In this document: piece after piece, positions 22,653 to 31,509 of the stretch
How the letters are laid out: each line of letters opens with the position of its first letter
Numbering within the stretch: the first letter of the stretch is position 1
Assembly (NCBI GenBank): GCA_031292255.1
Contig: JARLHN010000033.1
Location: forward strand, 1-64,000
DNA: 64,000 nucleotides
Source of the DNA: Oryzomonas sp.
GTDB taxonomy: Bacteria > Desulfobacterota > Desulfuromonadia > Geobacterales > Pseudopelobacteraceae
Direction of reading: 5' to 3'
The notes under the pieces: model-generated
Databases searched by the model: none
Told to the model about the DNA's origin: nothing
What the model saw: only the letters and a program-made list of their open reading frames with translations
Position numbers and translations under genes: made by a program

Positions 22653-22779
22653 ATACCAATTCCAAATCAAGACGCTATCGGCGTTGGCTCGTCTTCGCTT
22701 CCTCAACGTACTATCCGTACGCCTTCGCCGTCTCCATCTTCGCCGTCTTGGTTCATCCTTGATTTGAAATTAGTGTTAT
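22653..22779. repeat. Mosaic intergenic repeat, copy 3 (short form)
   Basis: The left end ATACCAATTCCAAATCAAG and right end CTTGATTTGAAATTAGTGTT are imperfect inverted copies. Only the right module is present (GTCTTCGCTTCCTCAACGTACTatccGTACGCCTTCG); the GGCCTCCCC module is missing. It lies in the divergent space between tatA and the chemoreceptor gene. Confidence 0.8.
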
Positions 22780-22822
22780 TCCATCTCTTTGAAATTAAAG
22801 AAATTGTTTCCTCTCCCATTCG

Positions 22823-22851
22823 TTGACAGACCGTGGACGGCGTGATAAAAG
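22823..22851 (+). promoter_or_regulatory. Promoter of the chemoreceptor gene
   Basis: TTGACA (22823-22828), 17-bp spacer, TAAAAG (22846-22851), some 34 bp before the ATG at 22885. Confidence 0.6.
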
Positions 22852-22884
22852 CAGGGAAAACTTTGTTCGGTAAGGGTGGTCATT

Positions 22885-24582
22885 ATGTCATACGATCGGC
22901 AGGCAAGCTTGTCGGCAATCAATAGAAAAATGGTGGTCATTTCGCTGATTATAGCGGCTGTGGCGGCGGGGGGAATAATGGTCGCGGGAAGCGGCACCAT
23001 CCCGGCCATTGCCGGCGTCTTTGCCACGGCGCTGTTCAGCTCGCTTGGGTGTGCCGGGATTTTGGCCAAGGCCGTTGCCGGCGCCCGGCTTGAACAGCTC
23101 GCCATGGTGGAAAGGCTTGGCCTGTCCGACGAGTTGACCGGCTATGTGGATGAAAACGATGAACTGAGGTCCCTTACGTCGCGCTACGCCTTTATTATGG
23201 AAAAGCTGGGCGGGTGGCTGTCCGGGCATCAACGGCTTCTGGCCCGGATCATGGAGGCAGAGGAGAGAGTCAAGGTCGTCATGCTCGGTCTGACCATCGG
23301 CGATGAGAAGGAACTCGTACAGGTGCGCGAAGCGGTTGCCGCCATGATGAGCATGGACGGCGCCTTCGCCACGTTGATCGGCGGCATCGATGAGCTGTCG
23401 GGACGCAGCGCTGAACAGGAATCCCTGTATATCAGGATGAGTGCGACCACCGACGGTATTGCCGACAATATCAGCCAGTACTCAAGTTTTGTCATAGAGG
23501 CATCAAGTTCCATCGAGCAGATGGTCCGCGCCATCCGTGAGATAGCCGACAACATCCGTGGGCTGTCGGCCTCGACGGAAGAGACGGTGTCGTCCATCAA
23601 CCAGATCAGTGAGTCCCAGGCCAAGGTGCGCAACAATGCCGAGTGCGGCGCCCAGGCTTCCGAAAGCGTCCGCGAACAGGCCCAGCACGGATTGCGGAAC
23701 ATGGCGGCCACGCTGCGGGCAATGCAGGAGATTGAAAAGAGCAACGTAGAGTCCTTTGATGCCATTAACCGGCTCTCCCGGTATTCGGCCCGTGTGGGTG
23801 AGTTCCTCAAGGTCATCCAGGAGGTGGTGGAGCAGACCAAGCTCCTCTCCCTGAACGCCTCGATCATTGCAGCCCAGGCCGGCGTGCGGGGAAGGGCGTT
23901 TGCCGTGGTCGCCGAGGAGGTCCGCTCGCTCGCCTCCCGCACATCGGCCTCGACTCGTGAAATCGAGGAACTGGTCCGCAATATTCAGAAGGAAACCGCT
24001 GCGGTGCAGCGTTCCGTGACCCAGGGAAAAGACAAGGTCAAGGAAGGCGTGAAGATATCCACCCTGGCCAACGAAGCCCTGGTGAAGATCGAGAAGAGCG
24101 CCGACGAGGCCTCCCACATGGTCGCGCGGATTGCCACCGAAGCGACCGAGCAGACGGTCGGTATTCAGCGTATAACCGAGGAGGCCGAAAAGAATCTTGA
24201 ACGGGTCCAGCAGATCACCCTGAACACGGAAAACCAGCAGGAAGGGGCCAGCCTGATCGTCAAAAACCTGGAGCAAATGCGGGACCTGTCCCAGCGCATC
24301 AATATCTCGGCCCAGGAGCAGGCCAGGGAGAATCGCCTGTATCTTCAAGGGGTCATAGAGCACAACGAGCGGATCAAAGGACTGAAGGACGGCGTCTACC
24401 AACAGGCCGTTATCGCCGAAAAGGCTGTTGATGCCATTTACAAGGTGGACAACATGGTTACGGCCAATACCGCCGAAACCCAGAAGACCCTGGAGGCCGT
24501 CATGGTCCTGACGGACCTGATCGACCAGTACCGCGGCGACACAAGCGGCGAAGCTGATGAAGAAACGATCATCTATGAATAG
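22885..24582 (+). CDS. Methyl-accepting chemotaxis-type protein without periplasmic sensor
   Basis: A 565-residue chemoreceptor-like protein. Two membrane helices near the N-terminus (about 17-37 and 42-65) are separated by only a few residues, so there is no periplasmic ligand domain. A cytoplasmic helical region of about 150 residues leads to the signalling domain. The signalling tip reads [46 protein letters not shown]; canonical receptors have NAAIEAARAGE here, so Ser-Ile-Ile-Ala-Ala-Gln deviates at the Glu and Arg positions, which usually contact partners. The ATG at 22885 follows AAGGGTGG; a GTG at 22876 is the alternative. The atypical tip suggests a dedicated pathway, or altered CheA/CheW contact. 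Confidence 0.9.
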   Translation: MSYDRQASLSAINRKMVVISLIIAAVAAGGIMVAGSGTIPAIAGVFATALFSSLGCAGILAKAVAGARLEQLAMVERLGLSDELTGYVDENDELRSLTSRYAFIMEKLGGWLSGHQRLLARIMEAEERVKVVMLGLTIGDEKELVQVREAVAAMMSMDGAFATLIGGIDELSGRSAEQESLYIRMSATTDGIADNISQYSSFVIEASSSIEQMVRAIREIADNIRGLSASTEETVSSINQISESQAKVRNNAECGAQASESVREQAQHGLRNMAATLRAMQEIEKSNVESFDAINRLSRYSARVGEFLKVIQEVVEQTKLLSLNASIIAAQAGVRGRAFAVVAEEVRSLASRTSASTREIEELVRNIQKETAAVQRSVTQGKDKVKEGVKISTLANEALVKIEKSADEASHMVARIATEATEQTVGIQRITEEAEKNLERVQQITLNTENQQEGASLIVKNLEQMRDLSQRINISAQEQARENRLYLQGVIEHNERIKGLKDGVYQQAVIAEKAVDAIYKVDNMVTANTAETQKTLEAVMVLTDLIDQYRGDTSGEADEETIIYE

Positions 24583-24737
24583 GAGGCTGCCGGTGTCCCC
24601 GCTCCTGCCGATAGCTCTTGCCTGTCCGGCGATTGCCGGATCGATGTCGGCGTTTCCGGGGATGTGGTCTTTCACCTGGGGGGGTAGGCAAGCAGTTTAA
24701 ACGGGGGCCTGAGCCCATTCCGGTCGTCATGACGATA

Positions 24738-24768
24738 CAAAAAGCCCCGCTTTCGGCGGGGCTTTTTG
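24738..24768. terminator. Bidirectional intrinsic terminator
   Basis: AAAAAGCCCCGC, TTTC, GGCGGGGCTTTTT: a strong stem with A tract before and T tract after. It can end both the chemoreceptor transcript and leuD from the other side. Confidence 0.93.
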
Positions 24769-24771
24769 CGT

Positions 24772-24882
24772 TATACCACTTCCTAATAAAGGCGCTATTC
24801 TTTGTTGGCTCGTCTTCGGCCCCTCAACGTACTACTGGTACGCCTTCGTCGCCTTGATTTCATCCTTGATTTGAAATCGATA
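24772..24882. repeat. Mosaic intergenic repeat, copy 4 (short form)
   Basis: The left end ATACCACTTCCTAATAAAG is degenerate, the right end CTTGATTTGAAATCGATA good. The core CGTCTTCGGCCCCTCAACGTACTactgGTACGCCTTCGTCGCCTTGATTTCATC (24810-24865) is the best-preserved right module. It abuts the terminator at 24738. Confidence 0.8.
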
Positions 24883-24908
24883 GTGCCGGTGGCTGTCGTG
24901 GCCCTGGA

Positions 24909-25436
24909 TCAGTATTTTGTGTCGGCGTAATCGACCCAGCCGCCGGCCAGCACCAAGGCCTTGTCAAAGGGGGACAGGTCGAAGCCGATGGTCTTCTGTT
25001 TGCCGCCGCCGCTCACGGTCAGACTCTGGGCCTCGATGTCGATGCTCATGGCGGCGTCATCGTCGCCGGCGTGGGAGAAGATCAAATCCAGATCCGCCTT
25101 GGGAAGCTCAATGGCGGCCATGCCGCAGTTGAACATGTTTTGGCGGAAGATGCGGGCAAATGACGCGGCGATCACGGCGGTGATGCCGTTGACCTCGAAC
25201 ACCCAGGGGGCATGTTCGCGGGACGAGCCGCAGCCGAAATTGGCGCGGGAGACGACTACCCGGGCCAATTGCGTTTTCGGACCCTTCGGGTCGAAGCCGG
25301 GCAGTTTCAGGTCTTCCAGGATATAGGGTTTCAGATCTTCCTTGGTGATCTCGGTCAGGTACTTGGCCGGGATGATCTCGTCGGTGTTGATGTCGGAACG
25401 GTCGAGGAAGAGGGCCGGGCCTCCGAATGTTTTCAT
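24909..25436 (-). CDS. leuD: 3-isopropylmalate dehydratase, small subunit
   Basis: A 175-residue swivelling subunit that, with LeuC, isomerises 2-isopropylmalate to 3-isopropylmalate in leucine synthesis. Landmarks are FLDRSDINTDEIIPAKYLT near the start and the substrate-binding loop ANFGCGSSREHAPW. The short form is that of the archaeal/deltaproteobacterial LeuD type and not the long enterobacterial one. AAGGAGTTG precedes the start. leuC lies 177 bp upstream on the same strand, with an inverted repeat in the gap. Related enzymes of the family can act on citramalate-derived or homoaconitate substrates, but the pairing with LeuC makes leucine (or the shared isoleucine citramalate route) most likely. 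Confidence 0.93.
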   Translation of the reverse strand: MKTFGGPALFLDRSDINTDEIIPAKYLTEITKEDLKPYILEDLKLPGFDPKGPKTQLARVVVSRANFGCGSSREHAPWVFEVNGITAVIAASFARIFRQNMFNCGMAAIELPKADLDLIFSHAGDDDAAMSIDIEAQSLTVSGGGKQKTIGFDLSPFDKALVLAGGWVDYADTKY

Positions 25437-25483
25437 ATGGTCAACTCCTTGAAAGATAGAATTCTCAAAAAACTTAAATCCGC

Positions 25484-25594
25484 CACAGAGACACGGAGGA
25501 CGTCAAAACCTAAACCAGATAAGGCTCTAAAACATTTGAACGGTTTGTAAAGCATGTCTTTTGTTTGAAGTCAGGTTTTCTCCGTGTCTCCGTG
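25484..25594. repeat. Inverted repeat in the leuC-leuD gap
   Basis: CACAGAGACACGGAG (25484-25498) and CTCCGTGTCTCCGTG (25580-25594) are near-perfect inverted copies enclosing about 80 bases. The arms resemble the CACAGAG/CTCTGTG dispersed repeats known from many bacterial genomes. It could act as a processing or attenuation structure between the two subunit genes. Confidence 0.65.
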
Positions 25595-25613
25595 CAGGTT
25601 TTCTCTTGTGAGG

Positions 25614-26897
25614 TTACAGGTACTTCCTCGGATCGGCGATCTTTCCTTCGATGGCCGAGGCCGCCGCGGTGGCCGGCGACATGAGGTGCACCATACCCCC
25701 CTTGCCCATGCGGCCCATGAAGTTGCGGTTGGTGGTGGAGGCGCAGACCTCGCCTTCGGCCAGGACGCCGTTGCTCATCCCCAGGCAGGCGCCGCAGGTG
25801 GGGTTGGTAATGCAGAACCCGGCCTCCATGAAGGTGTCGATCAATCCTTCGTGTAGGGCCTCCCTGTAGATCTTCGGCGTAGCAGGCGAGAGGATGCCGC
25901 GCACCGTGGGAGCGATCCGTTTTCCCTTCAGCACGCCGGCGGCGATGCGCAGGTCTTCCAGGCGGCCGTTGGTGCAGGAGCCGAGGTAGATCTGGTCAAC
26001 CGGCGTGTCCGGCAGGTCGGCCACGAACTTGACCTGGTCCGGTTTGTAGCCGAAGGTGGAGATCGGCTGGAGCGCGGTGACGTCGATGTCGATCACCTGA
26101 TCGTAGTCGGCGTCGGGATCGGCAGCCCATTTCGAGTATTCGGCCAGTGCGGCCTCTTTAGAGGCGAATTCCCCCTGGACGAAGGGCCACAGGAAATCCA
26201 CGGTGGTCATATCGGGCTGGCAGATGCCCGAGGTGCCGCCGGCCTCGATGGCCATGTTGCACAGGGTCATGCGGGATTCCATGGTCATGGCGCCGATGGT
26301 CTCGCCGTGGAATTCCATAACCCGGTCGGTGGCGCCGTTGACGCCGATCTTTCCGATGATGTGCAGGATGACGTCCTTGGCGTAGACCCCCTTGGGAAGG
26401 GCTCCGGTGACGTTGAACCTGATGGTCTTGGGTTGGCGGAAGGCACAGACCCCTTTCAGGATACCGACCTCCAGGTCGGTGGTGCCGACGCCGGCGGCAA
26501 AGGCCCCGAACGCGCCGTGGGTGCAGGTGTGGGAGTCACCCATGATGACCGTGTTGCCGGGGCGGATAAAGCCTTTTTCCGGGAACAGGGCGTGGCAGAC
26601 GCCGTTTTCGCCGATATCGAAGAAGTCCTTTATGTCGTGGCGCCGAGCCCAGTCGCGCAGGATCTTGGCCTGGGTGGCGGTCTTGGTGTCCTTGCTGGGG
26701 GTGACGTGGTCGATGACGGCCTTGATCCTGGAGGGGTCGAAGACCCGGTCCTTGCCGCGCCGTATCAGGTCATCGATGGCGATGGGGGTAGTGATTTCGT
26801 GGCACAGGACCACGTCCAGTTTCAGCACCTTGGTCCCGGGGAAGGGCTCCTCGACCAGGTGCGCCTCAAAGATCTTTTCCGCTGTGGTCTTACCCAT
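25614..26897 (-). CDS. leuC: 3-isopropylmalate dehydratase, large subunit
   Basis: A 427-residue aconitase-family enzyme carrying the [4Fe-4S] cluster. The start at 26897 follows GCGAGG; a longer frame has no support. The first cluster ligand is in YLGSCTNGR and the other two in NPTCGACLG. MGDSHTCTHGAFGAFAAGVGTTD and MTMESRMTLCNMAIEAG are family signatures. The length and sequence style are those of the LeuC/HacA group with about 420 residues. With leuD it forms an operon on the minus strand, and a LysR-type regulator is encoded just upstream in the same direction. Confidence 0.94.
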   Translation of the reverse strand: MGKTTAEKIFEAHLVEEPFPGTKVLKLDVVLCHEITTPIAIDDLIRRGKDRVFDPSRIKAVIDHVTPSKDTKTATQAKILRDWARRHDIKDFFDIGENGVCHALFPEKGFIRPGNTVIMGDSHTCTHGAFGAFAAGVGTTDLEVGILKGVCAFRQPKTIRFNVTGALPKGVYAKDVILHIIGKIGVNGATDRVMEFHGETIGAMTMESRMTLCNMAIEAGGTSGICQPDMTTVDFLWPFVQGEFASKEAALAEYSKWAADPDADYDQVIDIDVTALQPISTFGYKPDQVKFVADLPDTPVDQIYLGSCTNGRLEDLRIAAGVLKGKRIAPTVRGILSPATPKIYREALHEGLIDTFMEAGFCITNPTCGACLGMSNGVLAEGEVCASTTNRNFMGRMGKGGMVHLMSPATAAASAIEGKIADPRKYL

Positions 26898-27092
26898 GTT
26901 CAAACCTCGCTTAGTACTGTGATGATTCTCTATATACCTTATTCTCCGGACCAATAAAAGCAGTATCTGGTGAGGTTGCCATCGCGAACGGCGATGGCGG
27001 GCAACGATGATTTGCTTCCTTTGGTGGTGATTGCATCAATTCCTGATATTTGAATTTTGCGTCATCAAGTTTCTTAAGACGTTAGAGTCGGT

Positions 27093-27986
27093 CTATTGTA
27101 GCTCTTTTTTCCTGAGATGATCCACAAGCAGCCTGGCGGCGGCGTGCAAGGCATCGTAGGAACGGACGCAGATCTTCAACTCGCGGTGGGCCCAGGGCTC
27201 GTCGAGAACCACCGGGCGGATGCGCAGTCCTTTGAAATACGGCTTGGCAGCCCCTTGGGGGACGATCCCGATGCCCAGTCCGGCCTCCACCATCAGGCAC
27301 AGGGCATCGAAACTATTCACCTGGATGCGCAGCTTGGGGGTCCTGTCCAGTTCCTGGGCAGCCCTCAGGACCTGGTTGTGGAGCGCGCTCCCGACGGTCA
27401 GGCCGACGAAATCGAACTCAAGGGTCTCCTGGAATGAAACGGATCTTTTCCGCGCCAGGGCATGATCCTTGGGGGTAATGACGATGAGTTGGTCTGAGTG
27501 GTAGTGCAAAAACTCCAGTTCCTGGCGATAGCCCCCCATGGTGATGATACCCACGTCCGCTGCCCCCTCGGCCACGGACTTCATGATGGTCTCGCTGATC
27601 TCGCCTTCCAACTGCACGTGTATCTGGGGGTGCAGGTCCATGAACGACCTGATCTCGGCCGGCAGGAACTGATTGATGGCGGAGATGTTGGCGCACAACC
27701 TGACATGGCCGCGTACGCCGCTGGAGTATTCGCTGATCTGCACGTAGAGGTTGTTCATGTCGTGCAGAACGCCGCGCGCAAGATGCAGCAAGGTGATCCC
27801 GGCATCGGTCGGCGCAACCCCTTTGTTCGTCCGGCGGAGCAGTTGGGTGCCAAAGCTGTCCTCCAGTTCGCTGATGCGCTTGCTGACGGCCGATGCGGCG
27901 ATATGCTCCCGCTCCGCCGCTCCAGCGATGGTGCCCTCTTCCACGATGGTGACAAACAATTTGAGTGACAAGGGATCGATAATCAT
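27093..27986 (-). CDS. LysR-family transcription regulator
   Basis: A 297-residue regulator. The N-terminal helix-turn-helix (about 3-62) reads LKLFVTIVEEGTIAGAAEREHIAASAVSKRISELEDSFGTQLLRRTNKG. The C-terminal effector domain has two periplasmic-binding-protein-like halves (VRLCANISAINQFLP..., MVEAGLGIGIVPQGA). It lies 195 bp upstream of leuC in the same direction. Most LysR proteins act on a divergent neighbour; here the divergent gene is larB, 331 bp away, so either larBCcinA or leuCD could be the target. The ATTCCTGATATTTGAAT stretch (27038-27054) before leuC is a weak T-N11-A-like candidate. Confidence 0.92.
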   Translation of the reverse strand: MIIDPLSLKLFVTIVEEGTIAGAAEREHIAASAVSKRISELEDSFGTQLLRRTNKGVAPTDAGITLLHLARGVLHDMNNLYVQISEYSSGVRGHVRLCANISAINQFLPAEIRSFMDLHPQIHVQLEGEISETIMKSVAEGAADVGIITMGGYRQELEFLHYHSDQLIVITPKDHALARKRSVSFQETLEFDFVGLTVGSALHNQVLRAAQELDRTPKLRIQVNSFDALCLMVEAGLGIGIVPQGAAKPYFKGLRIRPVVLDEPWAHRELKICVRSYDALHAAARLLVDHLRKKELQ

Positions 27987-28317
27987 GGTGGTCTCGTCGG
28001 TCCGACATATTCCCGGCCGCCTTAACCCCGGCGGGCCATGGGATGCATACTACACTAAACTACTACCCTGACATTCAACAACAATTTTCATCCACAGGTA
28101 ACCCGGATTTTTCATTAAGGCACGAGATGCCGCCGAGGCATCTCCCGAGTAGCTTGTTGTCCGGTTGACGAGGCAATAGCAGGGCTATTGGTGAGAAAAC
28201 GGTTTATTGTGCGTCCGGAATAAATCCACGATTTTCCCGTAGATTCAATCAAGGGAAATTTCAGGTGGAAAGCGTTTGGGGCGTGGTGTATAAATGAGGT
28301 TCGAGAGGTAAAAGGCC
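27987..28317. other. Divergent intergenic region between the LysR gene and larB
   Basis: About 330 bases with promoters for both directions expected. A/T-rich blocks occur at 28045-28110 and 28200-28260. I could not pick a convincing -35/-10 pair or operator. No repeat of the families seen elsewhere is present. Confidence 0.5.
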
Positions 28318-29067
28318 ATGACCCCTGATCAACTGAAACAATTACTGGATTCCGTCAAACAAGGCGCTGTCCCGGTGGAGGAGGCCGTTGAGCGGCTGCG
28401 GGACCTGCCGTTCCAGGACGTGGGCTGCGCCCAGGTGGATCACCACCGGGAATTACGCCAGGGCATGCCCGAGGTCATTTTCGGCGAGGGCAAGAAGGAT
28501 GAACAGATCATTGACATCATGACCGCCATGGCACAAAACGGCAGCAACGTCCTGGTGACGCGGATCGACGAGGACAAGGCGCAGCGTATCCAGAGGACGT
28601 TTGTCGGCGCTCTGTATCACGCCAATGCCCGCTGCCTGACCCTGGAACAGAGGCCGCCGAAGGCCAAGGGCAAGGGAACGATCCTGGTGGTTTCGGCCGG
28701 GACTTCCGATCTGCCGGTGGCGGCCGAGGTTCTGGTCACGGCCCGTTTTCTGGGCAACGAGACTGACCATATCTACGACGTGGGCGTGGCCGGCATCCAC
28801 CGCCTGCTGGCCCGGCGCGAAGAGCTTGCATCCGCTTCGGTCATCATCGTGGTGGCCGGCATGGAGGGAGCGCTCCCCTCGGTGGTTGGCGGGCTGGTGG
28901 ATAAACCGGTCATCGCGGTGCCGACCTCCATCGGCTACGGCGCCGCCTTCGGCGGCATCGCGGCGCTTCTGGGGATGCTCAACTCCTGCGCCGCCGGGAT
29001 TACGGTGGTCAACATCGACAACGGTTTCGGCGCGGCCTGCGCTGCGAGTTTGATCAACAGGGTATAG
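28318..29067 (+). CDS. larB: LarB, pyridinium-3,5-biscarboxylic acid mononucleotide synthase
   Basis: First enzyme of nickel-pincer nucleotide cofactor synthesis: it carboxylates nicotinic acid adenine dinucleotide and releases AMP. The 249-residue protein has an N-terminal helical segment with LRDLPFQDVGCAQVDHHRELRQGMPEVIFGEGK. A PurE-like domain follows: ILVVSAGTSDLPVAAEVLVTARFLG, VGVAGIHRLLARREEL, VVAGMEGALPSVVGGLVDKPVIAVPTSIGYGA, and the C-terminal NSCAAGITVVNIDNGFGAAC, all typical. GAGGTAAAAGG precedes the ATG. One base separates it from larC. larE and a lactate racemase or other LarA-type user are not in the window. Confidence 0.95.
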   Translation: MTPDQLKQLLDSVKQGAVPVEEAVERLRDLPFQDVGCAQVDHHRELRQGMPEVIFGEGKKDEQIIDIMTAMAQNGSNVLVTRIDEDKAQRIQRTFVGALYHANARCLTLEQRPPKAKGKGTILVVSAGTSDLPVAAEVLVTARFLGNETDHIYDVGVAGIHRLLARREELASASVIIVVAGMEGALPSVVGGLVDKPVIAVPTSIGYGAAFGGIAALLGMLNSCAAGITVVNIDNGFGAACAASLINRV

Positions 29068-29068
29068 C

Positions 29069-30256
29069 ATGAAAACCATCTACTTCGACTGCTACGCCGG
29101 CATCTCCGGCGACATGACCGTGGGGGCGCTTCTGGACCTGGGGGTGCCGCTGGAGCACCTGCAAGCCGAACTGGCAAAGCTTCAACTTCCTCCCCAATCC
29201 TACGGCCTCTCCACAAGCCGCACCGAACGGCGCCACGTGGGAGCCCTCAAGTTCGACGTGGCCGTGCACGACCACCACACCCACCGTCACTATGGCGGCA
29301 TCGACGCCATGATCGCCGGAAGTTCCCTGTCCGGCCCGGTGCAAGAGAGAGCCCGAAGCATCTTCCGCCGGCTGGCCGAGGCCGAGGCCCGGGTGCATGG
29401 CGTACCCGTTGAAGAGGTCCACTTCCACGAGGTGGGGGCTGTGGATTCCATCGTTGATATCGTCGGTACGGCCATCTGCCTGGATTATCTCGGCGTCGAA
29501 GAGGTCTATGCCGCGGCCTTGCCCCTGGGGGGCGGCTTTGTCGAAACTGCCCACGGTCGGCTGCCGGTGCCGGCGCCGGCCACGGCCGACCTGCTGCAAG
29601 GCCTGGCCGTGCATGGCGAATGCGGCCCGGGGGAGCGGGTTACCCCCACCGGCGCGGCCATTATTGCCGCCTTGGCCGCCGGGACGGGGCACAGGCCGGC
29701 CATGCGCCTGGAACGGATCGGCAGCGGCGCCGGCGGCAAGGATTTCAGCGATTGCCCCAACATTCTGAGAGCTTTTCTCGGCTCGGCTGAACAGGAATGG
29801 GGAACAGGCGACGGGATTGTCGTGGCTGAGACCAACATCGACGACTCCACGTCCGAGGTCCTGGGCTACGTGATGGAGCGGCTTTTGGAGGAGGGCGCGC
29901 TGGATGTGTTCTTCTCTCCGATCCAGATGAAGAAAAACCGCCCGGCAACGCAACTCTCATTCCTCTGCCGGCCGCAACAGCTGGATAGCCTGGCCCGCTT
30001 GGTGCTGACCGAGACTTCGGCCATCGGGCTGCGCCATTATCATGCAAGCCGCATCATCCTGGAGCGTAGGGTGGAGGAGCGCCAGACCCCGTTTGGTCCC
30101 GTGCGTTTCAAACTGGTCTTCGATAACGGCCTTCTGTTGCGGGCCGCGCCGGAATACGAGGAGTGCCGCCGCATCGCCCGGGAACGGGGCATCCCCTGCC
30201 GCGAGGTCATGGAGCAGGTGGTCGCGTGGCAGCGTGCCGGCGAGGCGGCGCAATGA
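29069..30256 (+). CDS. larC: LarC, nickel insertion enzyme for the pincer cofactor
   Basis: Inserts nickel into the pincer nucleotide using CTP, as known for LarC. It is a single 395-residue chain; in some species LarC is split or made by programmed frameshifting, which is not needed here. Landmarks are YFDCYAGISGDMTVGALLDLG, VEEVHFHEVGAVDSIVDIVGTAICLD, TPTGAAIIAAL, and AETNIDDSTSEVLGYVMERLLEEGALDVFFSPIQMKKNRPA. A histidine-rich loop (VHDHHTHRHYGG) near residue 70-82 could bind nickel. It is coupled to larB (1-bp gap) and to cinA (ATGA overlap). Confidence 0.95.
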   Translation: MKTIYFDCYAGISGDMTVGALLDLGVPLEHLQAELAKLQLPPQSYGLSTSRTERRHVGALKFDVAVHDHHTHRHYGGIDAMIAGSSLSGPVQERARSIFRRLAEAEARVHGVPVEEVHFHEVGAVDSIVDIVGTAICLDYLGVEEVYAAALPLGGGFVETAHGRLPVPAPATADLLQGLAVHGECGPGERVTPTGAAIIAALAAGTGHRPAMRLERIGSGAGGKDFSDCPNILRAFLGSAEQEWGTGDGIVVAETNIDDSTSEVLGYVMERLLEEGALDVFFSPIQMKKNRPATQLSFLCRPQQLDSLARLVLTETSAIGLRHYHASRIILERRVEERQTPFGPVRFKLVFDNGLLLRAAPEYEECRRIARERGIPCREVMEQVVAWQRAGEAAQ

Positions 30257-31509
30257 GGGTCTCCACCCTGAGTATCGGCAGTGAGTTGATCTGCGGCGAG
30301 GTGATCGACACCAATGCCGGCCACATCGCCGAACTCCTGTTGGGGTGCGGCCTTCGCGTACAGCGTCATGTGGTCGTGGGGGATTGCGAGCCGGATATCG
30401 GCGAGGCCCTGATTGAGCTGGCGCAGAAAAACGACGCGGTCGTCGTTACCGGCGGGCTGGGTCCCACGGTGGATGACGTGACGGCCCTGGCGGCCGCCCA
30501 CGCCACCGGCAGGCGTCTTGTGGTCAACGAGGAGCTGAAGGGACATCTCCGCGCTTTTTCGGCCAAGTTGGGCGACCCCGGCGGTTGCCATCCCTCCGAC
30601 AAGCAGGCCATGATCCCCGCCAAGTCAGCGGTCATCCCCAACCCCACCGGGACCGCCTGCGGTTTCCATTTCATGCACGGGGGCTGTTTTTTCTTTTTCC
30701 TGCCCGGCGTTCCTTCGGAGATGGACCGGATGCTGCGCGAGACGGTGCTGCCGTTTCTGTCTGTGCGGGTGATGCACAAAAGGGTGGTTCTCTCCGCGTT
30801 TCTCAATGTCTTCGGCCTCTCCGAGCCGGAGGTCGATGGGTTGCTGGCAGGGATTTTCTCCGGCAGCCATACCATACAGATGAGCATCTGCGTGACCTTT
30901 CCCTGGATACGCATAACCCTGCGGGCCGATGCGGATACGGAGACAGCGGCCCGAACCAGTCTCCAGGAGGCGGTGGAACTGGTGCGGGAACGACTGGGGG
31001 ATGCGATCTTTTCCGAAGGGCATGAAACGATCGAACAGGCAGTGGCCCGGCTTTTTGCCCGGCGCGGCTTGACCCTGGCCCTGGCCGAGTCGTGCACCGG
31101 CGGCTTGATCGCCAAGCGGCTCACCGATGTGCCCGGCAGTTCTGCCTTCTTCCTGGAGGGGGTGGTGACATACAGCAATGCCGCCAAGATGCGCCTTTTG
31201 GAGGTGCCGCAGGATATCCTGGAGGTGCGGGGAGCGGTCAGCTCCGAGTGTGCCGCTGCCATGGCCACCGGGGTGCGCGGCGCGGCGGGAAGCGATCTGG
31301 GGTTGGCCGTGACCGGCATTGCCGGGCCGGACGGCGGGACGGACGACAAACCGGTCGGCACGGTATTCATCTCCCTGGCGGCGCCGGACGGCTCCTGGAC
31401 CAAGCGCTTCCGGTTTGGCGACAATCGGGAGGAAATCCGCACTTTGACGGCCTGGATGGCCCTGGACTGGTTGCGGCGCTATCTGGGCGGCATCCCATTT
31501 TCCGTATAA
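30253..31509 (+). CDS. cinA: CinA-family protein, NMN amidohydrolase
   Basis: A two-domain protein of 418 residues. The N-terminal MoCF-like (COG1058) domain has LSIGSELICGEVIDTNAGHIAELL and VVVTGGLGPTVDDVT. The C-terminal PncC domain has LALAESCTGGLIAKRLTDVPGSS, whose Ser is the nucleophile, VVTYSNAAK, and VTGIAGPDGGTDDKPVGTVFI. The ATG at 30253 overlaps the larC stop by 4 bp. The family deamidates NMN to nicotinate mononucleotide and hydrolyses ADP-ribose. Since LarB consumes nicotinic acid adenine dinucleotide, the coupling may feed cofactor synthesis (inference). The name CinA comes from competence induction, and cinA-recA neighbourhood, as here, is common. Confidence 0.93.
   Translation: MRVSTLSIGSELICGEVIDTNAGHIAELLLGCGLRVQRHVVVGDCEPDIGEALIELAQKNDAVVVTGGLGPTVDDVTALAAAHATGRRLVVNEELKGHLRAFSAKLGDPGGCHPSDKQAMIPAKSAVIPNPTGTACGFHFMHGGCFFFFLPGVPSEMDRMLRETVLPFLSVRVMHKRVVLSAFLNVFGLSEPEVDGLLAGIFSGSHTIQMSICVTFPWIRITLRADADTETAARTSLQEAVELVRERLGDAIFSEGHETIEQAVARLFARRGLTLALAESCTGGLIAKRLTDVPGSSAFFLEGVVTYSNAAKMRLLEVPQDILEVRGAVSSECAAAMATGVRGAAGSDLGLAVTGIAGPDGGTDDKPVGTVFISLAAPDGSWTKRFRFGDNREEIRTLTAWMALDWLRRYLGGIPFSV

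Noticed and set aside
28318-29067. LarB read as PurE (AIR carboxylase)
   Set aside because: The PurE-like fold is shared, but the extra N-terminal part, the GVAGIHRLL segment and the neighbour larC identify LarB.
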